Below are positions 19,437-27,988 of a stretch of DNA of 64,000 nt, one piece after another. The first letter of the stretch is position 1. Every line of letters begins with the position of its first letter. The position numbers and the translations under genes were made by a program. The stretch is taken from positions 428,510 through 492,509 of the forward strand of contig NZ_LQWV01000012.1 of NCBI RefSeq assembly GCF_001553855.1, read 5' to 3'. The DNA comes from Streptococcus gordonii. Lineage in GTDB: Bacteria; Bacillota; Bacilli; Lactobacillales; Streptococcaceae. The notes beneath the pieces were generated by a model. It was not told the origin of the DNA. It made no database searches and worked only from the letters and a program-made list of their open reading frames with translations.

Positions 19437-20828
19437 ATGGAAGTAAAAGCTGTTTTTTTCGATATTGATGGTACTCTGGTCAATGACAGCCGAACTGTCC
19501 TCAAATCAACAGAGCAGGCTATTCAGAGTCTGAAAGAACAAGGTATTTTTGTCGGTTTGGCCACAGGAAGAGGTCCCTTTTTCGTTCAATCTTTCATGAA
19601 AGATTTGGATTTGGATTTTGCAGTTACCTATAATGGCCAGTATATATTTTCAAAGGAAAAGGTTATTTCTGCGACCCCTATTGATAAGTCTAGTCTTCGA
19701 GAAATCATTGATTATGCCAAAAAGCATAAAAAGGAAATTGCTCTTGGAACAGAAACAGATATAGTTGGCAGTCATATTATGCGCTTTGGCATGAGCAAAT
19801 TCTCTCAGTGGAGTAGCCGCTTTGTGCCTAAAGGTTTTGCACGTTATATTAGTCATGGCTTTAACAGGGTTGTTAGTAAAGCTCTTCCACAACAAAAAGA
19901 CGATCTGTTGGATATTTCGCGAGAGCCCATTTATCAAGTGGTGATGTTGGCTACACCTGAAGAAACTCAGGCTATGGAGGAATATTTCCCAGATTTGAAG
20001 TTTACTCGTTCTAGTCCCTATGCGGCAGACATCATCAATGGGGATACCTCAAAGTTGCAGGGTATTGCGCGTGTAGGAAAAGAATATGGCTTTGATATTA
20101 ACCAAGTGATGGCTTTCGGCGATTCAGACAATGATCTTGAAATGTTGTCGGGAGTAGGCATGTCGATTGCAATGGGAAATGGAACCAGTAAGGTTAAAGA
20201 AGTGGCCAAGCATACAACGACTAGCAATAGTCAAGATGGGATTCATAAAGCTTTGGAGCATTTTGGGATTTTGGCAAGCGAGAAAGTCTTTACTAGTAGT
20301 GACCATCATTTTAATAAGGTTAAAGAATTTCATGGAGTCATGGATAAGAAGACCCAGGAAGAACCAATCGCATGGACGCCTGAGGGAGCTCGACACCGGG
20401 CAGCCTTTAAACTAGAGGAACTAGTGGAATTTTTGCGTGCTTCAAGTAGGTCAGAAGAAGAGTTTGAAGAAGCTGTTGTTCATATGCATGAAGCCTTAGA
20501 TAAGGCTGCTACTAAGGTTAAGGGAAAGAGTCCGGCAGAAATTTCTTTAGTTGGTCAAGTAGATGCCTTGATTGACACACTCTACTTTACTTATGGAAGC
20601 TTTGTTTTAATGGGGGTAGATCCAGAACGCCTTTTCACAATTGTCCATCAAGCCAATATGGGTAAAATTTTCCCTGACGGAAAAGCCCATTTTGATCCGG
20701 TAACTCATAAAATTTTAAAGCCGGATGATTGGGAAGAAAAATATGCGCCAGAACCAGCCATTAAAGAAGAATTAGAAAGACAGATAAAAGCCTACGAGAA
20801 AAATTGTGGCTCCAAAGAAAAAAACTGA
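19437..20828 (+). CDS. Cof-type HAD hydrolase fused to a MazG/PRA-PH-like domain
   Basis: A 463-residue two-domain protein. Residues 1 to about 280 are a Cof/class IIB HAD phosphatase: DIDGTL (9-14), a long cap, and the acidic motif GDSDNDLEML (about 225-234). Residues about 315-440 form an all-alpha nucleotide pyrophosphohydrolase-like domain, with FKLEELVEFL and VDALIDTLYFTYG supplying the E..E and D...D metal-ligand pattern expected of that fold. Such fusions occur in streptococci. A house-cleaning role (removing abnormal nucleotides, then dephosphorylating) is an inference; neither substrate is known. A strong terminator follows at once. Confidence 0.85.
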   Translation: MEVKAVFFDIDGTLVNDSRTVLKSTEQAIQSLKEQGIFVGLATGRGPFFVQSFMKDLDLDFAVTYNGQYIFSKEKVISATPIDKSSLREIIDYAKKHKKEIALGTETDIVGSHIMRFGMSKFSQWSSRFVPKGFARYISHGFNRVVSKALPQQKDDLLDISREPIYQVVMLATPEETQAMEEYFPDLKFTRSSPYAADIINGDTSKLQGIARVGKEYGFDINQVMAFGDSDNDLEMLSGVGMSIAMGNGTSKVKEVAKHTTTSNSQDGIHKALEHFGILASEKVFTSSDHHFNKVKEFHGVMDKKTQEEPIAWTPEGARHRAAFKLEELVEFLRASSRSEEEFEEAVVHMHEALDKAATKVKGKSPAEISLVGQVDALIDTLYFTYGSFVLMGVDPERLFTIVHQANMGKIFPDGKAHFDPVTHKILKPDDWEEKYAPEPAIKEELERQIKAYEKNCGSKEKN

Positions 20829-20847
20829 GATTATCTCAGTTTTTTTA
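20822..20847. terminator. Terminator between the HAD gene and the universal stress gene
   Basis: AACTGAGA/TCTCAGTT stem, TTA loop, T7 tail on the + side and A-rich on the other, so it can serve both convergent genes. Confidence 0.88.
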
Positions 20848-20864
20848 TATCTAAAACAAAATGT

Positions 20865-21317
20865 CTATAAGGTTTTTTCGCTATCACGGACAACGAGTAA
20901 GTCAACTTTAGCATGGCGTAGGATATACTCAGATGAAGAACCGACCAATAAACGCTCGAAAGCATTGAGCCCTGTTGCTCCAACCATGATTAAGTCAACC
21001 TTTTGTTCATCTGGAATTTCTGTTGCTAGTAAAGTTTTAGGATTTCCCAGTTCAACTACAGTAACAACATCACCAACACCAGCCTCACGAGCTTTCTTTT
21101 CATAGCCTGCGACTAATTTCTTTGCATCTTCCTGCAGTTCTTCATATACTTCAGCATCAAATGTTGATACACTTTGAAGAGCGCGAGTATCAATAACATG
21201 AGCAATGGTTAAGCGAGATTTGTTTCTAAGCGCAACATTGACTCCTTTTTCAAATGCCAATTCTGCTTCACGGGAACCGTCAATTGCAACTAGAATATTT
21301 TCATATTTTTGTAACAT
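20865..21317 (-). CDS. Universal stress protein, UspA family
   Basis: A 150-residue single-domain UspA protein. The N-terminal NILVAIDGSREAE (Asp of the ATP site) and the G-x2-G-x9-G-S motif (GATGLNAFERLLVGSSS, about residues 118-134) indicate an ATP-binding member. These proteins accumulate under stress and bind nucleotides; the exact role is unknown. GGAGGTAGGCTT precedes the ATG. Transcribed convergently with the HAD gene. Confidence 0.93.
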   Translation of the reverse strand: MLQKYENILVAIDGSREAELAFEKGVNVALRNKSRLTIAHVIDTRALQSVSTFDAEVYEELQEDAKKLVAGYEKKAREAGVGDVVTVVELGNPKTLLATEIPDEQKVDLIMVGATGLNAFERLLVGSSSEYILRHAKVDLLVVRDSEKTL

Positions 21318-21647
21318 AAGCCTACCTCCATAAAGATGCTAAGAAAGTTTCAGCAGTTTTGGAACCTGTTGAAAACGATGGATAAGAAAAACCTGGCTTT
21401 CAACTTGAATTCTATCTCATAAAATATGAAGATTGTTTTAAGAGTTCCAATCCTTGCTGAAAATTCTCTTATATTTATATTGTAAACCTTTTCATGAAAG
21501 AAGTAAAGCAATTTTCGGTAAGAAGGGCAGAAATTCTCGTTAAAGAATGAAAAGAAATCAAGGATCAAATGGCTTAATGAAGGGTGAAGAGCTCCCTTTA
21601 CAGGAAGTTCCTAATCAATTTTTCTTTCAATATTTTTGTGATATTTT
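21318..21647. other. Divergent intergenic region, no gene seen
   Basis: AT-rich region of about 390 bases between the divergent usp and aminotransferase genes. I see the usp ribosome site, the aminotransferase promoter at its right end, and no convincing gene, repeat or RNA structure. A half CodY-like stretch near 21460 is too poor to call. Confidence 0.5.
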
Positions 21648-21677
21648 TTGGATTTTTGAGAAAAATTGAGTTATAAT
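21648..21677 (+). promoter_or_regulatory. Aminotransferase promoter
   Basis: TTGGAT (21648-21653), 18 bp, TATAAT (21672-21677). A 12/15 match to the CodY box lies in the spacer (21652-21666); that match alone is weak. Confidence 0.65.
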
Positions 21678-21707
21678 AAGACGATTGATTGAAACGAGGA
21701 GTTCAAA

Positions 21708-22922
21708 ATGAAAGAATACAATAAATCTGTCAAACTAGAGCATGTAGCATATGATATTCGTGGACCAGTCCTTGAAGAAGCTATGCGCATGAGAGCGAAT
21801 GGTGAACGGATTTTGCGTTTAAATACTGGAAATCCAGCTGAGTTTGGCTTTACTGCTCCAGATGAAGTCATTCATGACTTGATTATTAATGCTCGTAGTA
21901 GTGAAGGCTATTCTGATTCTAAGGGATTGTTTTCGGCTCGGAAGGCTATTATGCAATATTGCCAGCTCAAAAATATTCCTAACGTTGGAATTGAAGACAT
22001 TTACCTCGGAAATGGTGTCAGTGAGCTGATTGTGATGTCTATGCAGGGCTTGCTGGACAATGGAGATGAAGTTCTGGTTCCTATGCCGGATTATCCATTG
22101 TGGACAGCGGCAGTAAGTCTAGCTGGGGGAAATGCAGTTCATTATCTTTGTGATGAAGAAGCAGATTGGTATCCAGATATTGATGACATTAAATCAAAAA
22201 TCACTTCAAACACAAAAGCTATTGTCGTTATTAATCCAAATAACCCAACAGGAGCCCTGTATCCGAAGGAAGTGTTAGAAGACATTGTTGAAGTTGCCCG
22301 TCAGAATGATTTGATTATCTTCGCAGACGAGATCTATGACCGTTTGGTTATGGACGGTGAGAAGCATACAGCTATTGCAAGCCTAGCGCCCGATTTGTTC
22401 TGTGTCAGCATGAATGGTTTGTCAAAATCTCACCGCATTGCTGGCTTCCGGGTTGGCTGGATGGCGTTGTCAGGTCCTAAGAAGCATGTTCAAGGCTATA
22501 TTGAAGGACTAAATATGTTGTCTAATATGCGGCTCTGTTCTAATGTTCTTTCCCAACAGGTGGTTCAAACTTCATTGGGAGGGCATCAGTCTGTGGACGA
22601 GCTATTGTTGCCGGGCGGTCGTATCTACGAACAGCGTAACTTCATTTATAAAGCTATCAATGACATCCCAGGTCTTTCTGCAGTCAAGCCTAAGGCAGGT
22701 CTATACATTTTTCCTAAGATTGACCGCGAAATGTATGAGATCGATGATGATGAGCAGTTTGTTTTAAATTTCTTAAAACAAGAAAAAATTCTGCTAGTTC
22801 ATGGGCGTGGCTTCAATTGGAAGGATCCTGATCATTTCCGGATTGTATATTTGCCACGTGTGGATGAATTGGCCCAAGTGCAAGAAAAAATGACTCGTTT
22901 CTTGCAACAATACCGGCGCTAA
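21708..22922 (+). CDS. PLP-dependent aminotransferase, alanine transaminase type (AlaT/AlaA-like)
   Basis: A 404-residue fold-type I aminotransferase. Seen: ILRLNTGNPAEFGF (about 38-51), NPNNPTGALYP (about 177), DEIYDRLVMDG (about 205) and the PLP lysine in LSKSHRIAGFRVGW (about 240-253). The sequence resembles the AlaA/AlaT group that makes alanine from pyruvate and glutamate; aspartate or aromatic substrates cannot be excluded. Own promoter and own terminator, so monocistronic. Confidence 0.88.
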   Translation: MKEYNKSVKLEHVAYDIRGPVLEEAMRMRANGERILRLNTGNPAEFGFTAPDEVIHDLIINARSSEGYSDSKGLFSARKAIMQYCQLKNIPNVGIEDIYLGNGVSELIVMSMQGLLDNGDEVLVPMPDYPLWTAAVSLAGGNAVHYLCDEEADWYPDIDDIKSKITSNTKAIVVINPNNPTGALYPKEVLEDIVEVARQNDLIIFADEIYDRLVMDGEKHTAIASLAPDLFCVSMNGLSKSHRIAGFRVGWMALSGPKKHVQGYIEGLNMLSNMRLCSNVLSQQVVQTSLGGHQSVDELLLPGGRIYEQRNFIYKAINDIPGLSAVKPKAGLYIFPKIDREMYEIDDDEQFVLNFLKQEKILLVHGRGFNWKDPDHFRIVYLPRVDELAQVQEKMTRFLQQYRR

Positions 22923-22941
22923 TTAAGTTAATAAAAGTGAA

Positions 22942-22969
22942 AAGAAGAATGAAATGTTCTTCTTTTTTT
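22942..22969 (+). terminator. Aminotransferase terminator
   Basis: AAGAAGAA/TTCTTCTT stem, TGAAATG loop, T7. Confidence 0.85.
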
Positions 22970-23018
22970 GTTGTTTAAATGGAATAAGGCTAAATTACTG
23001 TATCAGATGGTTTCTAAA

Positions 23019-23242
23019 TTAACTTTTTAAGTTAAATAGTTCTAATTTTAAAATTGTTAAAAAAATGAAATAAATGACATAAAAGCAGATCTAAAAAAAT
23101 GGGAGTGGAAATTATGTTTGTTTTTATCAAGTTTTCATATATTTTTTATGTAACATTTTAATGACAAAATTTTCGATTCTCTTGTTTGAAGTCCAAATGA
23201 ACCTCATCCCCACTTTTCTGTCAAATCTAAAGATGGTAGAAT
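23019..23242 (+). promoter_or_regulatory. Upstream region of the LPXTG surface protein gene
   Basis: The 330-base gap before the surface protein is very AT-rich. It contains a 7-bp palindrome TTAACTT-TTT-AAGTTAA (23019-23035) and an extended -10, TGG then TAGAAT (23237-23242), with only a poor -35 (TTTTCT at 23214). A weak -35 with an upstream palindrome suggests an activated promoter. The regulator is unknown. Confidence 0.4.
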
Positions 23243-23298
23243 AATTCCATCATTATTTTACTAATGATGAAAAGATTTAAACACAAAGGAGAGTTTTT

Positions 23299-25959
23299 AT
23301 GTTTAAAAAAATGCTGAGTGCATTTTCTGTTGGGGCCCTTGCTTTGTCTTTGCTCTTTGTCAAAGAGGCCAAAGCAGATCAAGTGACAGAAGGCAAGCCT
23401 GCGCCAGAAGATACGACTGATCAAGGGACAAATACCCAAGATGTTTCAGCAGTTAATAAGGCTGAAGTTGATGCTGCTAAAGACAGCTTAGATCAAAAGA
23501 ATGAGCAGGTCAAAGAAGAGGAAGCAGCGGTCAAGGAAGCGGAAAAATCCGTAGAAACTGCCAAAGCGAATGCTGAGCTGGCAAAAGAGGCAGTTAAAAC
23601 TGCTGAAGAAGGGACTCAAGCATCTTCTGCTACTAAAGAAGCGGCAAGAGAGGCTGTAGCTAATCAAACGGAAGCCGTGAAGGAAGCAGAAAAAGTAGCT
23701 CAAGCAAGTCAAACTGAACTGGATAAAAGTCAGAATCAGGCAAACTCTCAAGCTCAAAAAACTCAAGAGGCTAAAGAAGCTCTGAAAAAAGAAGACGAAA
23801 AGGTTAGTCAGGCTCAAGCTGATTTGGAACAGGCCCAAAAAAATCAAGCAGGATCGAGTGCAGAAGTTTCTGCAAATCTTGAACAAGCAAAAGCAGATGT
23901 AGCCAATAGTCAGGCTGCAGTCAATAAGGCACAAGAGGAAGTGAACAAGGCTGAGCAATCAGATAGTCAGCGTCAAGAAAAAATTAATCAGGCTGCTTCA
24001 AATAAAGCTCAGGCAGACTCTGATGCTGAAAAGGCTAAACAAACTTTGGATAAAGCAAGTTCTCAGGAAACTGAAGCTCAAGCTAAGCTCAGTCAAGCTC
24101 AGGCAAATTTGGAAGCAGCCCAGGCTACTGAAAATGACAGCCTTAAACCTTCTGTTTCTAACAATAAAAACAGGCTTTACATGACGCCGGAATATATTGC
24201 CGCATTGAAACAGTTGGCTGATCCAAATACACCACAATCTCAAATCAGTCAGATTGAAGCAAGGTTGACAGCAGTTAACGATAAGGCCAAGTCTTACAAT
24301 AACTACATAGCAGATCCGAATGATAGCACTAAAATGTATGATACCAATAATATTCCTTATGAGGTTCGTAGAGAGTTGTCACAGTTTGCTTCAGAATTAA
24401 TTAACCAATTGCGTGCTCAAATGGGAACAGGTGAAACCTTACTAACGCCATCATCTTTAGAGTTTGCTGACAAGGTTTCCCAAGCATACAGAAATGACAA
24501 TTGGAACTGGGATTTGATGAATCGCTATCACCATGATACTTGGGGGATAAATCGGGTGGCTCGTGAATATGGATTGGTCACGACCACTTCTGAGCAAGAG
24601 CAACAAGGGCTTCAATACTACGAAAATGCCTATATCTGGCGAGCTAATACAGCTCAGATGAGCGTGGCAGATATGAAGCGAGACATCTACTTCTCTCTTG
24701 TTGAATTTATGTATAATGGCTATGAATGGGTCCATGCCAAATCAATTTCTGGTCTTAATACAGGAAGCCAGAAAAATTATCTAGGCGTTGATTTCTCAAT
24801 GGAGAGCGATATCACGGTAGCCCATTTCACTATGGTTTCTGAAGATCAAGTTAAATATGCGACAAAAAATAACTTTGATGCTACACCTTTAACAGCCAGT
24901 GGAAATTCTACTCCTAGTGATCCGCAAGCTTTGGCCCAGGCTCAGGCTGCCTATGATCAAGCTAAAAGCGCTCATGATCAAGCACAAGCAGAAAAGACAG
25001 CAGCTCAAGATGCTTATGACCAGGCTGTGACTGCGGTGCAGGCAGCGCAGAAACAATTAGATGAAGCCAAGCAAGCGCCTATGGAGCTTGCAACTGCCCA
25101 AGCCGCCCTGGCAAGTGCTAAACAGGAATTAGAAAAGAATCAAGAAAAATTATCTAGGGCTCAAGAGGCTCTGAATCTTGCGAATTCGGATCAGGCAGAT
25201 AAGGCAGCTGCCCTCTCAAAAGCTCAAGAGACTTTGTCGGCTGCTCAGGCCGCCCAAGCTGTAGCCAGAGATAGACTAGCTCAAGAAGAAAAAATGTTGG
25301 CTCAGGCCAATCAGGCTTTGGATCAAGCTCGAACCAAGCGTGATGCTGCCCAAGCGGTAGTTGCTCAAGCTCAGACTGCTTTGGATCAAGCCCAAAAGAA
25401 TTTAGCAAACCTGCAGGATGCTCAAACGAATCTGGAACAAGCTCAAGCCAATCTGGCAGCGGCTGAGAATGATTTAGCTGATAAGACTAGCGATCTATCA
25501 GCTAAACAGCAGACTCTATCAGAGCTGAAAGCTGCTCAGGCCAAAGCAGAGAAACTCTATAACCGTTTAGCTGCTCAAATCCAAGCTCAAGAGAAACAAA
25601 AACGCGATGATCACTATCGAAATATTTTGGATCAGACAGAGAAGCGCTTGAATGCCCCTGTCCAGTCTAATCCAAGCGTGGAAATGCAGACGCAAGAATC
25701 TAGCCCAGATTCGCTAGTGAAAACGAAAGAGGAGCCGATCGTTAAAGAAGTTGCTACTCGCAAAGCGCATGCTAGCAGAGTGTCATCGATGTCATCAGAC
25801 CCTGGTGAAAATCATTCTATGCAGGCATCTGTAGGCTCTTCAAAATTGCCAAATACTGGAAGCAGACTTTCTGTCTGGGCGATGATGAGCGGAATTCTCG
25901 CTTTGGTATCTGGTTTTGCATTGCTGGTCTGGAAGCATAAAAAAGAGAGTAAAAACTAG
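23299..25959 (+). CDS. LPXTG-anchored coiled-coil surface protein with SEC10/PgrA-like central domain
   Basis: An 886-residue cell-wall protein. Order: signal peptide (1-26, cut after AKA), an Ala/Glu/Lys/Gln-rich coiled coil (about 50-280), a globular domain (about 285-530) resembling the surface-exclusion domain of conjugative PrgA/Sec10 proteins (RRELSQFASELINQLR, DLMNRYHHDTWGINR), a second long coiled coil (about 545-780), a Ser/Pro-poor wall region, LPNTG (850-854), membrane helix and basic tail. Sortase A should link it to peptidoglycan. In plasmid systems the domain blocks mating; here, with no conjugation genes, a role in adhesion or cell-cell contact is more likely. The wall sorting signal and signal peptide are certain; the domain name is from memory of the family. 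Confidence 0.85.
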   Translation: MFKKMLSAFSVGALALSLLFVKEAKADQVTEGKPAPEDTTDQGTNTQDVSAVNKAEVDAAKDSLDQKNEQVKEEEAAVKEAEKSVETAKANAELAKEAVKTAEEGTQASSATKEAAREAVANQTEAVKEAEKVAQASQTELDKSQNQANSQAQKTQEAKEALKKEDEKVSQAQADLEQAQKNQAGSSAEVSANLEQAKADVANSQAAVNKAQEEVNKAEQSDSQRQEKINQAASNKAQADSDAEKAKQTLDKASSQETEAQAKLSQAQANLEAAQATENDSLKPSVSNNKNRLYMTPEYIAALKQLADPNTPQSQISQIEARLTAVNDKAKSYNNYIADPNDSTKMYDTNNIPYEVRRELSQFASELINQLRAQMGTGETLLTPSSLEFADKVSQAYRNDNWNWDLMNRYHHDTWGINRVAREYGLVTTTSEQEQQGLQYYENAYIWRANTAQMSVADMKRDIYFSLVEFMYNGYEWVHAKSISGLNTGSQKNYLGVDFSMESDITVAHFTMVSEDQVKYATKNNFDATPLTASGNSTPSDPQALAQAQAAYDQAKSAHDQAQAEKTAAQDAYDQAVTAVQAAQKQLDEAKQAPMELATAQAALASAKQELEKNQEKLSRAQEALNLANSDQADKAAALSKAQETLSAAQAAQAVARDRLAQEEKMLAQANQALDQARTKRDAAQAVVAQAQTALDQAQKNLANLQDAQTNLEQAQANLAAAENDLADKTSDLSAKQQTLSELKAAQAKAEKLYNRLAAQIQAQEKQKRDDHYRNILDQTEKRLNAPVQSNPSVEMQTQESSPDSLVKTKEEPIVKEVATRKAHASRVSSMSSDPGENHSMQASVGSSKLPNTGSRLSVWAMMSGILALVSGFALLVWKHKKESKN

Positions 25960-26003
25960 ATTTTTTGAAAAAGCTATAGATATAGCAAACAAGATAATAG
26001 GCC

Positions 26004-26043
26004 GGAAGTTAGGGTAAGATAAAATCCTAGCTTCCTTTTTTTA
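26004..26043 (+). terminator. Terminator after the LPXTG gene
   Basis: GGAAGTTAGG/CCTAGCTTCC stem (one G-T pair) with T7. Confidence 0.85.
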
Positions 26044-26170
26044 TAAAAAGAAGCGTTGAAATTCTTATAAATATAAATCAGGACCTCGCACTATTTTCAA
26101 AAAAATCTTGGTTTTGAAGGAACTAAAATCGTTTTTGGGATAAATTGTAAAGAATTATTATTCAATAGGC

Positions 26171-26215
26171 AATTTTCAGATAATTATTGAAATTTCTGTC
26201 AATTTATGATATAAT
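26171..26215 (+). promoter_or_regulatory. codY promoter with CodY box (autoregulation)
   Basis: TTGAAA (26187-26192), 17 bp, TATAAT (26210-26215). AATTTTCAGATAATT at 26171-26185 matches the CodY consensus AATTTTCWGAAAATT at 14 of 15 positions and abuts the -35. A second 12/15 match sits in the spacer at 26190-26204. Confidence 0.8.
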
Positions 26216-26241
26216 CAATCGGACTAAATACGAGGTGGCTT

Positions 26242-27030
26242 ATGGCACATTTATTAGAAAAAACAAGAAAAATTACATCTATTTTGAAGCGCTCTGAAGA
26301 GCAACTTCAAGAAGAGTTGCCATACAATGACATTACAAGACAGTTGGCAGAAATTATGGACTGTAATGCTTGTATTGTTAATAGCAAGGGGCGTTTGTTG
26401 GGTTACTTTATGCGCTACAAAACAAATAATGACCGTGTAGAGGCCTTCTACCAAACTAAAATGTTCCCGGATGATTATATTCGTTCTGCTAATTTAATTT
26501 ACGATACAGAAGCTAATTTGCCAGTTGAGCATGAATTATCCATCTTTCCGGTTGAGACACAGTCGGATTTTCCAGATGGTTTGACAACTATTGCACCTAT
26601 TCATGTTTCAGGTATTCGTTTGGGGTCTTTGATTATTTGGCGAAATGACAAAAAATTTGATAATGATGATTTGGTCTTAGTTGAAATTTCAAGTACCGTT
26701 GTGGGCATTCAGTTATTGAATTTCCAAAGAGAAGAAGATGAAAAGAATATCCGTCGTCGTACAGCAGTGACAATGGCAGTAAATACTTTGTCTTATTCAG
26801 AATTACGGGCTGTTTCAGCTATCCTAGGAGAGCTAAATGGGAATGAAGGCCACTTGACAGCTTCTGTCATTGCTGACCGTATTGGAATTACCCGTTCGGT
26901 GATTGTCAATGCATTGCGTAAGTTAGAGAGTGCTGGGATCATTGAGAGTCGTTCTTTGGGAATGAAGGGGACCTATCTGAAAGTGTTGATTCCAGATGTT
27001 TTTGAGGAAATTAAAAAGAGGGACTACTGA
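26242..27030 (+). CDS. codY: GTP- and branched-chain amino acid-sensing global regulator CodY
   Basis: CodY represses amino-acid uptake and biosynthesis genes when isoleucine/leucine/valine are plentiful. 262 residues, the exact streptococcal length. N-terminal GAF domain (about 1-155) and a C-terminal winged HTH with [22 protein letters not shown] (about 203-224). Strong promoter with CodY box upstream. The stop overlaps the pncA start (TGATG), so the two are translated together. Confidence 0.98.
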   Translation: MAHLLEKTRKITSILKRSEEQLQEELPYNDITRQLAEIMDCNACIVNSKGRLLGYFMRYKTNNDRVEAFYQTKMFPDDYIRSANLIYDTEANLPVEHELSIFPVETQSDFPDGLTTIAPIHVSGIRLGSLIIWRNDKKFDNDDLVLVEISSTVVGIQLLNFQREEDEKNIRRRTAVTMAVNTLSYSELRAVSAILGELNGNEGHLTASVIADRIGITRSVIVNALRKLESAGIIESRSLGMKGTYLKVLIPDVFEEIKKRDY

Positions 27031-27587
27031 TGGCAAAAGCGCTAATTTCCATTGATTATACAGTTGATTTCGTGGCAGACGAGGGAAAGTTGACAGCCGG
27101 AGCGCCTGCTCAGGCAATTTCTGAAGCAATTGCCCAGGTAACTGAGGCAGCCTTTGAGCGTGGGGATTATATCTTTTTTACTATTGATGCCCACGATGAG
27201 AACGATGCCTTTCATCCTGAAAGTAAGCTTTTCCCTCCCCACAATATCAAGGGAACTAGTGGTCGAAACTTATATGGACCTTTGGCAGATTTCTATGAGA
27301 AACATAAAGGAGATCCTCGGGTCTTTTGGATGGATAAGCGCCACTATTCTGCTTTTTCTGGGACGGATTTAGATATTCGCCTGAGAGAAAGACATGTAGA
27401 TACAGTCATTTTGACAGGAGTCTTGACGGATATTTGCGTTATGCATACGGCAATTGATGCCTATAATTTAGGCTACCATATCCAAGTGGTGGAACCTGCT
27501 GTGGCTTCGATTTCAGAGGAAAATCACAAATTTGCCCTTAATCACTTGCAAAATGTACTGGGTTCGACTATAATAGAAACAATTTAA
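27030..27587 (+). CDS. pncA: Nicotinamidase/isochorismatase-family hydrolase
   Basis: A 185-residue cysteine hydrolase; this codY-linked member is usually taken as nicotinamidase, which turns nicotinamide into nicotinate for NAD salvage. Catalytic residues visible: Asp9 in ISIDYTVDF, Lys in DKRHYSAF (about 100), and Cys in GVLTDICVMHTA (about 137). DAHDENDAFHPE resembles the metal-site segment of nicotinamidases, which supports that choice over isochorismatase. Overlaps codY by one base. Its last bases contain the promoter of the following T-box leader. Confidence 0.85.
   Translation: MAKALISIDYTVDFVADEGKLTAGAPAQAISEAIAQVTEAAFERGDYIFFTIDAHDENDAFHPESKLFPPHNIKGTSGRNLYGPLADFYEKHKGDPRVFWMDKRHYSAFSGTDLDIRLRERHVDTVILTGVLTDICVMHTAIDAYNLGYHIQVVEPAVASISEENHKFALNHLQNVLGSTIIETI
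27546..27574 (+). promoter_or_regulatory. Promoter of the aspS T-box leader, inside pncA
   Basis: TTGCAA (27546-27551), 17 bp, TATAAT (27569-27574). Transcription would begin near 27581, just before the T-box Stem I. Confidence 0.8.
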
Positions 27588-27594
27588 AAGTAAA

Positions 27595-27812
27595 AGAGAA
27601 ACAGAGTAGGTTTGCTAACTTGCACAGAGAGCGCTGGAAGCTGAGAGCAGCGCCAAGAAAGCAAAATTCGAAGAACATGTTTCATAATCTTTTGCGTGAT
27701 AAAGCGCAAACGTTGCTCACGTTACGAGCTTAGAGGCTACCTTTTTTGGTGGCAAATAACAGTGGTACCACGGTTTTCGTCTGTTTTGCAGAGGAAGCGG
27801 TGGTTTTTTCTA
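27595..27812 (+). promoter_or_regulatory. T-box leader upstream of aspS, apparent specifier AAC (Asn)
   Basis: A tRNA-sensing riboregulator that permits read-through when the matching tRNA is uncharged. Stem I base pairs GAAACA (27598-27603) with TGTTTC (27678-27683); AGTA (27605-27608) and GAA (27670-27672) form the loop E pair; the next arm pairs TTTGC (27611-27615) with GCAAA (27661-27665). The specifier position is then AAC (27674-27676), an Asn codon, followed by the usual purine. No GAC (Asp) triplet occurs in Stem I. The T-box core AACAGTGGTACCACG spans 27758-27772, and a terminator hairpin with T6 ends near 27809. The stretch 27813-27988 to the aspS start shows nothing recognisable. 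Confidence 0.9.
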
Positions 27813-27988
27813 TATCTCTAAGATTTCATTCAAAATAGACAACGAAGTTCTATCCAAGGCTTTTTGATCAACCAACAAGGAAGCCGGCAATGGATTTCTA
27901 TAATGATTTGGTGGGCTATTGGTATGGGAAATCAAGAATATAGAAAAAGAAATTTTCACCAAATGAGAGTATAAAGAAAGAGGAAGAG

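Noticed and set aside
23019..23035. AdcR zinc-repressor site before the LPXTG gene
   Set aside because: The half-sites TTAAC/GTTAA are separated by 7 bases instead of the short spacing of AdcR sites.
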